From IMG/VR virus record IMGVR_UViG_3300050023_000090, positions 1-51,637 of that record: 51,637 nucleotides of DNA; one strand, given 5' to 3'. The stretch comes from a virus. Within the stretch, counting starts at the first letter, position 1. The number at the start of each line of letters is the position of its first letter. Shown here in pieces: positions 25,599 to 32,975 of this stretch. A program made the translations under genes and the position numbers. The notes beneath the pieces are model-generated. The model saw only the letters and a program-made list of their open reading frames with translations. It did not search any database and was not told the DNA's origin.

Positions 25599-25748
25599 TT
25601 ACGCCTTCTTCTTTTTATTCTTTGCCTTTTTCACATGCTGGGGAAGATTTTTCGCATCTATTCCTGCGTACCGAGCATCCCATTCCTTTGCAATCTTGGG
25701 ATGTTTTGCGTGCATGAACCGCATCTGGGCCTTGCTCTTGTAGGGCAT
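25599..25748 (-). CDS. small conserved-type phage protein, 49 aa
   Basis: MPYKSKAQMRFMHAKHPKIA is the start of a small basic protein seen in many phage structural regions, usually of unknown function. It has a lysine-rich tail (KKAKNKKKKA), so it may bind DNA or acidic proteins. It follows the 67-residue basic protein gene directly. Confidence 0.7.
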   Translation of the reverse strand: MPYKSKAQMRFMHAKHPKIAKEWDARYAGIDAKNLPQHVKKAKNKKKKA

Positions 25749-25952
25749 CTATTTCTTCTTCTTCTTCCCGCTGAACTTCATCCCGATCTTAGCGAGGTTG
25801 GCCTGCTTCTTCGCTTTCCCTGATGCCTTGGGACTGGAGGCCACGTGCGCCGCATACGCCTCGGTAGACATCCCTGCCGCGTCCGCCTTCGCCTTGAACT
25901 GCCCGTGGCTATTTGCAAAGGCTTTCTTTATCCAGTTCTTTTTCTTTGCCAT
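25749..25952 (-). CDS. basic protein, 67 aa
   Basis: MAKKKNWIKKAFANSHGQFK then a small helical core and the tail SGKKKKK. WIKKAF...GQFK resembles the small phage proteins containing WIKGAIKHPGAL. High lysine content and lack of hydrophobic segments suggest a DNA- or capsid-associated role. Confidence 0.6.
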   Translation of the reverse strand: MAKKKNWIKKAFANSHGQFKAKADAAGMSTEAYAAHVASSPKASGKAKKQANLAKIGMKFSGKKKKK

Positions 25953-25956
25953 CTCT

Positions 25957-26247
25957 CTACCTCACCTGGAACGTCACGGTCACGTTCGCAAGACTCGCCG
26001 CTTTCAGGCCGAGAACCTCAAGAGGGGGATTGAAATGTTTTGAAATGAAAAGTGCCGCGCTTCTCCCTGCCGCCAAAGGGATCACATCCCCTGTTCCCGC
26101 CGTGTCCGTGATCCTGATGCGGGGCGCCCCCGTCAGGGAGTTTGCAACCGCAATCACTCCCGCCAGCCTGATCTTCGAGGTCGTTCTCGCCACGTCCCCC
26201 GTCGCGTTCATCGTAATCAGGTTCCCCGTCGAATTGGTCGTTGCCAC
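25957..26247 (-). CDS. hypothetical virion-region protein, 96 aa
   Basis: A Thr/Ala/Ile-rich beta protein (NLITMNATGDVARTTSKIRL, GAPRIRITDTAGTG) with no motif I recognise. Its place among fibre genes and its beta composition suggest a small structural subunit. Confidence 0.55.
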   Translation of the reverse strand: MATTNSTGNLITMNATGDVARTTSKIRLAGVIAVANSLTGAPRIRITDTAGTGDVIPLAAGRSAALFISKHFNPPLEVLGLKAASLANVTVTFQVR

Positions 26248-26256
26248 TCTTTCCTC

Positions 26257-26526
26257 CTATGCGAGGTACACGTAAAGTGTCCCCGAATCAAGTGTGTCAA
26301 TGGTAAGTCCGTTCATGAACTTGTACAAGGGGTGCACATCAATGAACTTGGCTCCGTCAGCTTCGCTCTCAAACGCCATGTCCCCCGAAGCCGTCTTCAC
26401 GATGCACTTGTGCCCCGCAGTCGTTGCCGATATCCACCGGAAATGCTTCACGAACTTGATCCCCGTAAGCGCGAGAGCCACGTCCGCGTTGGTGAACTTC
26501 AAAACGCCTATCGCCGTGCCGGTCAT
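26257..26526 (-). CDS. hypothetical virion-region protein, 89 aa
   Basis: Starts at ATG 26526, which makes an ATGA overlap with the upstream repeat protein; an in-frame ATG at 26574 lies inside that gene. Beta-rich sequence (VLKFTNADVALALTGIKFV) and the C-terminal TLDSGTLYVYLA suggest a small structural protein. Confidence 0.6.
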   Translation of the reverse strand: MTGTAIGVLKFTNADVALALTGIKFVKHFRWISATTAGHKCIVKTASGDMAFESEADGAKFIDVHPLYKFMNGLTIDTLDSGTLYVYLA

Positions 26527-27002
26527 ATGCCGCGCCCTCTCGAAGAGAGAAAAGTGCGTCTCCTTCTCGGCCACGACTTCAAAATCCCTCCAAGAATCGT
26601 TGCCAAGATAGAGTCTCCGCAGGCAAGGCTTTCCAAAATCAACCGAGAAAAAGAGACTGTCCTGGAAAGCGTATCTGAAACGCTTTCTGTCTCAACAAGG
26701 GTCCGATTAAATCCGGCTGTCCTTGTCAGAGAATCAGAAAGGGCTTCATTTTCAGCAAGACTTCTCGAAAAGTACGCGACCCTTGATAAGAGATCACTCA
26801 AGACCTCACTATCCATAATACTCCTTGATCGCGCGACAATCGTACTGATCGTGTCAGAAAAGACCTCTGTATCAAGAAGTGTTGCAGAAAGGCCGCCAGA
26901 AACAACATAGAGAAATGCATCGTATCCAAACGCATCAATTTGAAAAGGCTGCGCTGTCTGGTAGAAAGTGTCGTTTCCAAACTTGTCAACGATGTATTTC
27001 AT
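26523..27002 (-). CDS. 20-residue-repeat protein, 159 aa, fibre-associated
   Basis: Four tandem units of 20 residues with the consensus E-x-x-S-D-x-x-S-R-x-x-x-x-S/N-R-x-x-x-E/D-x are visible from about residue 46 (for example EALSDSLTRTAGFNRTLVET). The corresponding DNA has a 60-bp period. The regular Ser/Asp/Arg/Leu pattern would suit a coiled coil or solenoid rod. The start at 27002 shares one base with the preceding stop (TGATG). It sits directly after the glycine-rich tail-fibre gene. Confidence 0.6.
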   Translation of the reverse strand: MKYIVDKFGNDTFYQTAQPFQIDAFGYDAFLYVVSGGLSATLLDTEVFSDTISTIVARSRSIMDSEVLSDLLSRVAYFSRSLAENEALSDSLTRTAGFNRTLVETESVSDTLSRTVSFSRLILESLACGDSILATILGGILKSWPRRRRTFLSSRGRGI

Positions 27003-28195
27003 CAAGTGTACTCGTCAATAATCATTCCGCCGGCAGATCCCGCCCCGCCTAAGACGGCAACCGATATGGAACATCCGCCGCCTCCGCCGCCTCCCAATCC
27101 AGTTCCGGCCGCACCTACTCCACCAGTTGCTACGGATTTCCCAACACCACCAGACCCAAGCGGACCGGAGCCACCCGCTCCTGAGTTTCCAAGGATACCC
27201 GACAGACGAGTGCCATACTGTCCAGGATTGCCGGGAACGTTCAAGTCTCCGTTTGTAGGAATGACGCCCGCACCGCCAGCCACGGTAAGCAAAGTAAGGC
27301 CCGTAGCCATCCCTACTCCGCCAAGCCCGCCTTTGGCTGTCACGGTTACACCGCTTACAACGATGGTGCTATCACCACCGGTTCCTCCGGTTCCCCCTGT
27401 GTTTGCTCCAGCAGTACCCGCCGTTCCAAAGGTAGTGCTATATCCTGTTGACCCAGTAACGGTGAAGGTCTTTTCGGCATATCCACCAGCGGCCCCTCCG
27501 CCACCCATGGCATCGTTTGAAGAGGCCCAGGAGCAACCTCCACCACCACCACCGCCTCCGACGATTCTGACAAAAATTGTCTTGGTACCCGCCTGAGTGG
27601 TGAACGTAGCCCCTGCTGTCCATATCGTTGTTTTTATCCACCGCCCCGTTGGAACGGCGGAGATGACCCCTGCCGCCGCCGTGATCGATGTGCCATCAGG
27701 CTTGACCACGCCAAAGACGGACGAGGTTGACTGAGGCACCGTGATAGCCCCAGCCGCCACCGTGATGATCGTTCCGTCAGGCTTTACGACTCCAAGAACG
27801 GAGGCAGTAGCGACTGTAGAGAAACTTGTCTTCAACGCATTCGTAGAATCATAGACATGCCATTCGGTTCCGTTCCACTCTAACCTCTCACCAATTTGAA
27901 GGGTGATACTGATTATCGTCTTCAGAACCGTGCTGTCGCTGTAACTGATAGTGATGGCAATCGCGCCCGTGTCAACATTGTCCACGTTGAGATAACGGAC
28001 AAAGCGCCCGGTGCTTCCAGCAGGTGCAACAACAAGATCAACCTGTGTCACGCCGTTTGTAGTCCCAACACTGGCACCCTGCGTACTGGCCGACGTGGTG
28101 GAGTCAACCCAAGAGGCGACAAAAGGACAATCAACCGAAGTCTTTGCCCCCGCGAGAACCGCAACCAATTTTCTATTGACAGTGTCGAGAATCAC
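27002..28195 (-). CDS. tail fibre / adhesin with glycine-rich tip, 397 aa
   Basis: The middle has two copies of a fibre motif (LGVVKPDGTIITVAAGAI and FGVVKPDGTSITAAAGVI), common in phage fibre shafts. From about residue 210 the sequence becomes Gly-rich in bursts (VGGGGGGGGCS, GGTGGTGGDS, GLGGGGGGGCS), like the polyglycine-II sandwich tip of gp38-type adhesins and other Gly-rich fibre ends. This is the likely receptor-binding tip. The variable glycine loops would determine host range. Confidence 0.75.
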   Translation of the reverse strand: MILDTVNRKLVAVLAGAKTSVDCPFVASWVDSTTSASTQGASVGTTNGVTQVDLVVAPAGSTGRFVRYLNVDNVDTGAIAITISYSDSTVLKTIISITLQIGERLEWNGTEWHVYDSTNALKTSFSTVATASVLGVVKPDGTIITVAAGAITVPQSTSSVFGVVKPDGTSITAAAGVISAVPTGRWIKTTIWTAGATFTTQAGTKTIFVRIVGGGGGGGGCSWASSNDAMGGGGAAGGYAEKTFTVTGSTGYSTTFGTAGTAGANTGGTGGTGGDSTIVVSGVTVTAKGGLGGVGMATGLTLLTVAGGAGVIPTNGDLNVPGNPGQYGTRLSGILGNSGAGGSGPLGSGGVGKSVATGGVGAAGTGLGGGGGGGCSISVAVLGGAGSAGGMIIDEYT

Positions 28196-28196
28196 A

Positions 28197-28793
28197 TCAG
28201 GTTCCCAACAGCGTGATCTCCCAAAGGAGAGTCATCGAATCCGCCGCGGTAATGACGACCGAGGGATTGATATTTCCATACGCCTGAGCCTGTCCTCCCA
28301 CATCCGCATTTGCGTTGGAGAGGACCGCTTCATTCAGAGTGACACTTCCAAAGTCCGCCGCAACGAAGGCCGTCTGAAACTGGACAACGTTATCGTTTGC
28401 ATTTCCAAAGGTTCCCTTCAGCTTGGGATACGTTGCGGAGAGGGCCTTTGCCGGACCCGTCGCGGTATGAACCCACGTCTGGGCCTTGGCATTTGTCGCG
28501 CTCCACCCGGTTCCGCACTGAATGAAGCCATGGGTGTTGTCGAGCTTTTGAAGTGCGGGAGTCTGGCTCATGAGGTCCGCGATCATCGCGTCCCCGTCAT
28601 CGGTGACAATGTTGTGCGAAACAGATTCCTGCTTCAGATACGAGAACCGTGGATCCTGGAAGAGGCTTTCGATCCGCTTGGACGACAGGAGACCAAAGAA
28701 ACGCAAAATCTTGATTCGCCGCAATCCGCGTTTCGTATGCCCATAAACCCTGGCGGTGATCTTCCCTGTCACCTTCGCCCCATCTTGCATCAT
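28197..28793 (-). CDS. hypothetical virion protein, 198 aa
   Basis: A basic N-terminus (ITARVYGHTKRGLRRIKILRF) followed by a Ser/Ala/Val-rich beta region with FAVAADFGSVTLNEA-like strands. The gene starts with two consecutive ATG codons, the first overlapping the upstream stop. Placement before the fibre suggests a fibre-attachment or head-fibre protein, but no family is recognised. Confidence 0.55.
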   Translation of the reverse strand: MMQDGAKVTGKITARVYGHTKRGLRRIKILRFFGLLSSKRIESLFQDPRFSYLKQESVSHNIVTDDGDAMIADLMSQTPALQKLDNTHGFIQCGTGWSATNAKAQTWVHTATGPAKALSATYPKLKGTFGNANDNVVQFQTAFVAADFGSVTLNEAVLSNANADVGGQAQAYGNINPSVVITAADSMTLLWEITLLGT

Positions 28794-28948
28794 CGCTTTC
28801 CTTCTTCCATCTCCGTCTCTCGAAGCATCTCATTCAGCGATTCTCTGAATCGGTACCTTCTCTGGAGGAAACGATACCTCTTCAATAGAAGAACGATGAC
28901 GACCCCCTCCGCGAGAACAATCAAAAGCGCAACTCCAAGAAGGATCAC
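28790..28948 (-). CDS. small membrane-anchored protein, 52 aa
   Basis: GTG start at 28948 after AGGAGG and in a GTGA overlap with the preceding stop. An N-terminal membrane span (LLGVALLIVLAEGVVIVLLL) is followed by a strongly charged helix (KRYRFLQRRYRFRESLNEM). One-span topology with a long basic-acidic helix again resembles spanin or holin accessory proteins, but it lies among virion genes. Confidence 0.6.
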   Translation of the reverse strand: MILLGVALLIVLAEGVVIVLLLKRYRFLQRRYRFRESLNEMLRETEMEEGKR

Positions 28949-29193
28949 TGTTTCCTCCTGGCGAGCTGCGCGATGTCCTGGGAGTCGGTGCAGGGAACGC
29001 CATACGCCTTGCCTCGGAAGAAACGTATTTTGGATTTTGGAAAAGACATCCCACAAAGGACGCACCGGAACCAAGGCTCCCCATAGCGCCCGGGGCCTGT
29101 TCCGTCCAACGTCTGAAGGACAACAAGATCGGTACCGACCATGCTGGGGCCGGTACCGGTCAGTGTGATTTCTTGGTATGTCCTGCCGGGCAC
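28945..29193 (-). CDS. small cysteine-pair protein, 82 aa
   Basis: CVLCGMSFPKSKIRF gives a CxxC zinc-knuckle-like pair in the middle with another cysteine at GVPCTD. The C-terminus is basic (LARRKQ). GTG start is likely, with AAGGGCGGG upstream. The GTGA overlap with the 52-residue gene supports both being real. Function unknown. Confidence 0.55.
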   Translation of the reverse strand: MPGRTYQEITLTGTGPSMVGTDLVVLQTLDGTGPGRYGEPWFRCVLCGMSFPKSKIRFFRGKAYGVPCTDSQDIAQLARRKQ

Positions 29194-29209
29194 TTTCGCA
29201 CCCGCCCTT

Positions 29210-29599
29210 CTATGCGGGGGTGTGCGTCAGAACGTGGACAGCCGCGTTCGAGAAGCCCTTCACGTTTGCGACGATGACCTTCGCGGTACCGAGGGTGATC
29301 GCGGTCGTCATGGTCCCACAGGTCTTCACGATACACGGCAAGGTTGCCGCCTGTGTGAGCTTGACCGCGTAGGCGCTCTGCAAAAAGTCAGTCGCCGCAA
29401 TCCCGACGACTGCAACGGATCCCGCCGCGGTGGGGCACTTGAACACGTACTCTTTGACTTGGAGTCCACCCGCGGCTTTCACTGTCGTCCCGGCGATGAG
29501 CTGAGTTCCTGCTTGAACGTAGGTAGCCGCTTTGACATAGGTGCCCGCCTTTACGAAGAGGGCCGCTTCAAGACTTCCGTATGTGTAACTGGTTCCCAT
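29210..29599 (-). CDS. structural protein with hexapeptide repeats, 129 aa
   Basis: Residues 16-50 follow a six-residue period (VKAGTY, VKAATY, VQAGTQ, LIAGTT, VKAAGG), the pattern of a left-handed beta-helix. The remaining part is beta-rich (SVAVVGIAATDFLQ, TAKVIVANVKG). ATG follows AAAGGAG. Being directly downstream of the capsid gene, it may be a head decoration or head-fibre protein. Confidence 0.6.
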   Translation of the reverse strand: MGTSYTYGSLEAALFVKAGTYVKAATYVQAGTQLIAGTTVKAAGGLQVKEYVFKCPTAAGSVAVVGIAATDFLQSAYAVKLTQAATLPCIVKTCGTMTTAITLGTAKVIVANVKGFSNAAVHVLTHTPA

Positions 29600-29627
29600 T
29601 TCTGGTCTCCTTTCCCTTAAAAGGGAT

Positions 29628-29646
29628 GGGCCTCACGAGGAGGCCC
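29628..29646 (-). terminator. candidate hairpin after the capsid gene
   Basis: On the minus strand GGGCCTC/GAGGCCC form a seven-base-pair stem with a five-base loop, followed by CCCTTTTAAGGG, which can pair too. It lies between the capsid stop and the next ribosome site. The short T run makes it at best a partial terminator or an mRNA-stabilising hairpin. Confidence 0.45.
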
Positions 29647-29659
29647 TGCATCTTCTCGA

Positions 29660-30574
29660 TCACGCCCCGGCATTGGCGGCTGTTCCCCGGTAGTCGAAGA
29701 AGTCCGCTGTCACCCGTGCGGTGATCTTGAACATCTGGCTTCCCGTGTTCCAGTCGTCCTGGTTCCCATACGTTTTCTGCTTGCGCCTCCACACGAACTG
29801 GAGGTCATGGTCCGCCTTCGAGCCGAGCAGAAAATAGGCGGTCGTGCTCGTCAGGAAGTGATTCACCATGAAGCGGAACTTCCCCTTCAAGACGTTCACG
29901 TCGTTGTCCATCGAGTCGGGTCGCAGCTCGCTCATGGAGAGCCGTTCCGCGATCCACCTGAGCCCATAGGGGATGATGAGCACTTCGGGTCGTATCGGTG
30001 TGGGAATCCCGTTCTCCTGCACGCAGCTCTCGAAGAGGTCCATCAGCTCGATCAGGGTCGTCTCGGAGAGGGAACCTGCCGTGCCGAGGTTGTCGTAACC
30101 CGCGCCGCTGTCCACCAGGACGTGCGAATTGGAGAAGAGGGCCACCGAATCGAGACCCGCGCGAGTCGTGGTGACGAACCCCGAATTGAGCAAGTCTGCC
30201 GCCTTCATCTCCACGGTGTAGAGCATGGACTTGCCCAGCATCTCGGGGATCTTCTGGAGATATCCCGTTCGGTCGTCCTCGCCCGCGTTCTCGGTGATCT
30301 GTACCTGCACACCGATGTTGGTGTAGCGGATCGTCTTCTCATTTCCCTGCTTGAAACTCGTTGCGGGAATCGAGTCACCCTCGTCGATGTCGGGAATGGA
30401 GCCGAGGCCGCCCATCTGGCCCGCCCTGAAGTAGTTGGCCTTCCCGGTCTCGACGTTCACGAACTGCGTATACTCCGGCGGCGTCCGCAGATAGCTGTCG
30501 AAGTAAATCTTGTCGAAGTCCTTGTTCGTGAGCTGATTCGGGTTGACTGTTGAAAGTATTCCTGGTCCTGCCAT
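29660..30574 (-). CDS. major capsid protein, 304 aa
   Basis: Identified from gene order (portal, scaffold, capsid) and from its sequence: an N-terminal arm, a long central helix (KIPEMLGKSMLYTVEMKAADLL) ending near DSVALFSNSH, and a C-terminal strand region with GNQDDWNTGSQMFKIT, consistent with an HK97-fold or Mu gpT-like subunit. Strong GGAGG ribosome site. Expected to be the most abundant virion protein. Confidence 0.8.
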   Translation of the reverse strand: MAGPGILSTVNPNQLTNKDFDKIYFDSYLRTPPEYTQFVNVETGKANYFRAGQMGGLGSIPDIDEGDSIPATSFKQGNEKTIRYTNIGVQVQITENAGEDDRTGYLQKIPEMLGKSMLYTVEMKAADLLNSGFVTTTRAGLDSVALFSNSHVLVDSGAGYDNLGTAGSLSETTLIELMDLFESCVQENGIPTPIRPEVLIIPYGLRWIAERLSMSELRPDSMDNDVNVLKGKFRFMVNHFLTSTTAYFLLGSKADHDLQFVWRRKQKTYGNQDDWNTGSQMFKITARVTADFFDYRGTAANAGA

Positions 30575-30587
30575 TTCTTTTCTCCTC

Positions 30588-31088
30588 CTACCTTATCGAA
30601 CCGCTGTACGAAGACCGCACAACTTTCACCAGAAGCTGCGCGAGGGTGCCCCACTTGTTGCCCGGAACCCTTCGGAGGCCCACGATCTCCAGCACCGAGG
30701 TCGTCGCTGCCGCGTTGAGGCATATCTTCCCGTTGGAGACGTTCATGATGCCGCACCGCTTCCCGATGTAGCCCGCGGTGATATTGAGAGTGTTCGCCGC
30801 CGTCCCGTGCTGGGCGCTGAACGTGTACCCCTCAAGGGCAGGAATGTAGGCCGCTGATGCCCTGGTTCCCGTAACCCCCGTTAAGTTCTCCGCGGCAAAT
30901 CCGAAGAGGGCCACGCTCACGACGCCCGCGAGAGCGATCCTGCCCCCCTGGAGGGAACTCAATATGATGGGGTCTCCCGCCTTCAGTGTGGTATTGGAAA
31001 CGGTAAGGCCCCTCTTCAGCCGGACCGCTCCCGCGTACTCGTTTGCCTCCCACAGAAAGCTGTGTGGATTGCTTGTGTTCGTCGCCAT
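30588..31088 (-). CDS. possible head decoration protein, 166 aa
   Basis: Beta-rich protein with many Val/Ala/Thr/Gly strands (GRIALAGVVSVALFGFAAENL). Starts MATNTSNPHSFLWEANEYAG after AGGAGG. In related gene orders this slot, between scaffold-side genes and the capsid gene, holds a capsid-stabilising protein. Evidence is position and composition only. Confidence 0.55.
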   Translation of the reverse strand: MATNTSNPHSFLWEANEYAGAVRLKRGLTVSNTTLKAGDPIILSSLQGGRIALAGVVSVALFGFAAENLTGVTGTRASAAYIPALEGYTFSAQHGTAANTLNITAGYIGKRCGIMNVSNGKICLNAAATTSVLEIVGLRRVPGNKWGTLAQLLVKVVRSSYSGSIR

Positions 31089-31091
31089 CTC

Positions 31092-31883
31092 TTACCTCCT
31101 GGCTCTATCGATTGAAACAGGGACCTCTTCGGTCTCCGTGGTCTCGATCATATTGGGAATCTCAAACCCCTCAAGGTTCCTGTTCGCCTTCCCCACCATC
31201 GAATTGACCTCTTTCATGGTGGCCCCAGCATTTCTCCTTGACTGCAATGCATTCGCTTCAAGATGCTGATGAAACAGCTTTTCGGGAACCATCATCAGCA
31301 CGAGGTCGTCCGTTCCATCTTTGCGCTTAATGACGCGCGAAGAGGACACCCTCGATGCCCCCGGGGTCAGGACCTCATCCGGGACGTACTTGTACCCCAG
31401 ACTGAGGCACTCCTCCACCTCGTCAGGCCGTTTCCAGCAGGAGTGCCATCCCTTCGGAATACCCGAGGACCGTAGAATGTTTCTGGGCTTCCCCCGGAGA
31501 GGGTCCTCAATGGAGAGGCCCTCGAAGCCCTTGTGGGCTTTCTTGCTTTTCTCCAAGGCGTCATGCGCACCCTTGCAGATGAAATAGTCCCTCGTATTCG
31601 CGTTGGACAACTCCGAGATAACCTCCTCGGAAAGCTCCCGGAAGTCTTTTTCGCTGAAACGAAGCTGGTAGTCTTTCGCCTCCAGCGCGAGAATCTCCTC
31701 GTCTGTGTGCTTCGAGGACACATCAACGACTTGCTTTTTCGGTGGAAGGGTAGGTTTTTCCCTTGAAAAGGTGAGTTTCGACCTCTCTCGCGACACAGGA
31801 GGCGATTTCTGTACGTCCGCGGTTGCGTTCATTCCGCCTGACTTATCGTCCATCTCTCTGAGGACTTGAGCCTTTTTTGCCAC
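31092..31883 (-). CDS. hypothetical virion-assembly protein, 263 aa
   Basis: The first 90 residues are charged and disordered, then a compact domain contains WHSCWKRPDEVEECLSLGYK and VSSSRVIKRKDGTDDLVLMM. The C-terminal helix LFHQHLEANALQSRRNAGAT is followed by an acidic tail. GTG start after GAGGAGG. It probably belongs to the head assembly set. No named family recognised. Confidence 0.55.
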   Translation of the reverse strand: MAKKAQVLREMDDKSGGMNATADVQKSPPVSRERSKLTFSREKPTLPPKKQVVDVSSKHTDEEILALEAKDYQLRFSEKDFRELSEEVISELSNANTRDYFICKGAHDALEKSKKAHKGFEGLSIEDPLRGKPRNILRSSGIPKGWHSCWKRPDEVEECLSLGYKYVPDEVLTPGASRVSSSRVIKRKDGTDDLVLMMVPEKLFHQHLEANALQSRRNAGATMKEVNSMVGKANRNLEGFEIPNMIETTETEEVPVSIDRARR

Positions 31884-31884
31884 T

Positions 31885-32691
31885 TCACTTTCCTCCTCTT
31901 GCGGCGCGTCTCGCCACGATCACATCCACGTCCACCCCCGCGAGATCGGCCTTCCGGTGGTCTTCCGCGGTCCGCACCAGGATTTTTCTCCGAACAGCCC
32001 CGCCTCCTCCTCCGCTTCCTCCCCCCGCCTCAAGAGGAACGGGCTCGCGTCTTGCGGGGTCCTTTTTCCTCTCCTTCTCCAGGATCGCGTTCGCCCTCTC
32101 CTGGGCGATCTCATCGACATGGACAACGCGGACCTGGTTGAAGGCCAGCTCCAAGACGCGCGGATCCCTCTGCACCCCCGGGGGGAAGTTCGCCTTGATA
32201 TAGGCTTGAATCTCCGCCTTGTACTTCTTGAAGGACGGCCCCGTCTCGGGGTCGAGTTCCATAATCCTCTCGGCCTGTTTGAAGTTCAGTTCGTTCGCCT
32301 GGGCGAGACGAGGACCGATCCGCCTATCGATGAGCTCGTTGAAGGTGTCGATGCCCTTGTTCTCGTCGAAGGCGTCCGTCTTGAACCTCTCCCTGAAGGC
32401 GGCATCAGTCTCCCCAGGTTGCTGAATGAGAGGCGCTTCCTGGGGTCGTATCTTCCCCACCGCATCCTCGAACGCCTTCGAGATCCTTTCAGTGGGATCG
32501 GGCGCCTCGGCAACCTTCTTCTCCGCGGCTTGGACTCTCGCGTAGAGATCCTTCTTGGAAGACTTCTTTACCTCCTCGGGAAGTTCCTCTTCAGGTTCGG
32601 GCTCCGCTTCTGTTTCATCCACGAACTGGGTCTCCTCTTCCTTGTCATCCTCGAACTCGGGCAAGAGGTCTTCGTCTTTCTCTTTCGCCAT
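31885..32691 (-). CDS. scaffolding protein, 268 aa
   Basis: Very acidic N-terminus (EFEDDKEEETQFVDETEAEP), long charged helices through the middle (RVQAAEKKVAEAPDPTERIS) and a small basic C-terminal hook (RRAARGGK), the standard layout of phage scaffolds that bind the capsid shell through their C-terminus. Located between portal and capsid. A glycine run (GGGSGGGGGA) precedes the C-terminal segment. Confidence 0.75.
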   Translation of the reverse strand: MAKEKDEDLLPEFEDDKEEETQFVDETEAEPEPEEELPEEVKKSSKKDLYARVQAAEKKVAEAPDPTERISKAFEDAVGKIRPQEAPLIQQPGETDAAFRERFKTDAFDENKGIDTFNELIDRRIGPRLAQANELNFKQAERIMELDPETGPSFKKYKAEIQAYIKANFPPGVQRDPRVLELAFNQVRVVHVDEIAQERANAILEKERKKDPARREPVPLEAGGGSGGGGGAVRRKILVRTAEDHRKADLAGVDVDVIVARRAARGGK

Positions 32692-32975
32692 TAGTTACCT
32701 TCCTTCGCCATCTCGGCGATCATCTGCTTCAGGTCGTCCTCGGTCGCGTCCCGCAGTTGTTCCATGGAGGACCAGAGGCGTTCAAAACTGAGTAAAACCC
32801 CCTGTGCCTGGAAGAGGAGCTGGGGCTCCCTGGCTGTTTTGAGGACCTGTGTTTCCTGGTGCTGAATTGTTCTCACCAGTCCCTCCACCACCTTCCATCC
32901 CGGGCTGTCCAATAAGTCCTGGAGGCGCCCCTGGTCGTCCAGGAGCGATACCATTCTGGGATCCTGCTTGTCCAT
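32691..32975 (-). CDS. 94-aa protein encoded partly inside the portal gene
   Basis: ATG at 32975 has GAGGAGG with an eight-base spacer. The first 194 bases overlap the portal's 3' end in another frame. The product is a plausible soluble helical protein (LLDSPGWKVVEGLVRTI, QLRDATEDDLKQMIAEM), the type of small protein often found between portal and scaffold. It ends in a TAATG overlap with the scaffold gene. Real expression is supported by the strong ribosome site and this coupling. Confidence 0.7.
   Translation of the reverse strand: MDKQDPRMVSLLDDQGRLQDLLDSPGWKVVEGLVRTIQHQETQVLKTAREPQLLFQAQGVLLSFERLWSSMEQLRDATEDDLKQMIAEMAKEGN

Noticed and set aside
26523-27002. Possible CRISPR array from a 60-bp periodicity
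   Set aside because: The period lies within a coding frame, repeats are imperfect and no spacers are present.
28011-29168. 385-codon open frame on the plus strand across several late genes
   Set aside because: Crosses the boundaries of four well-coupled minus-strand genes and has no start signal.
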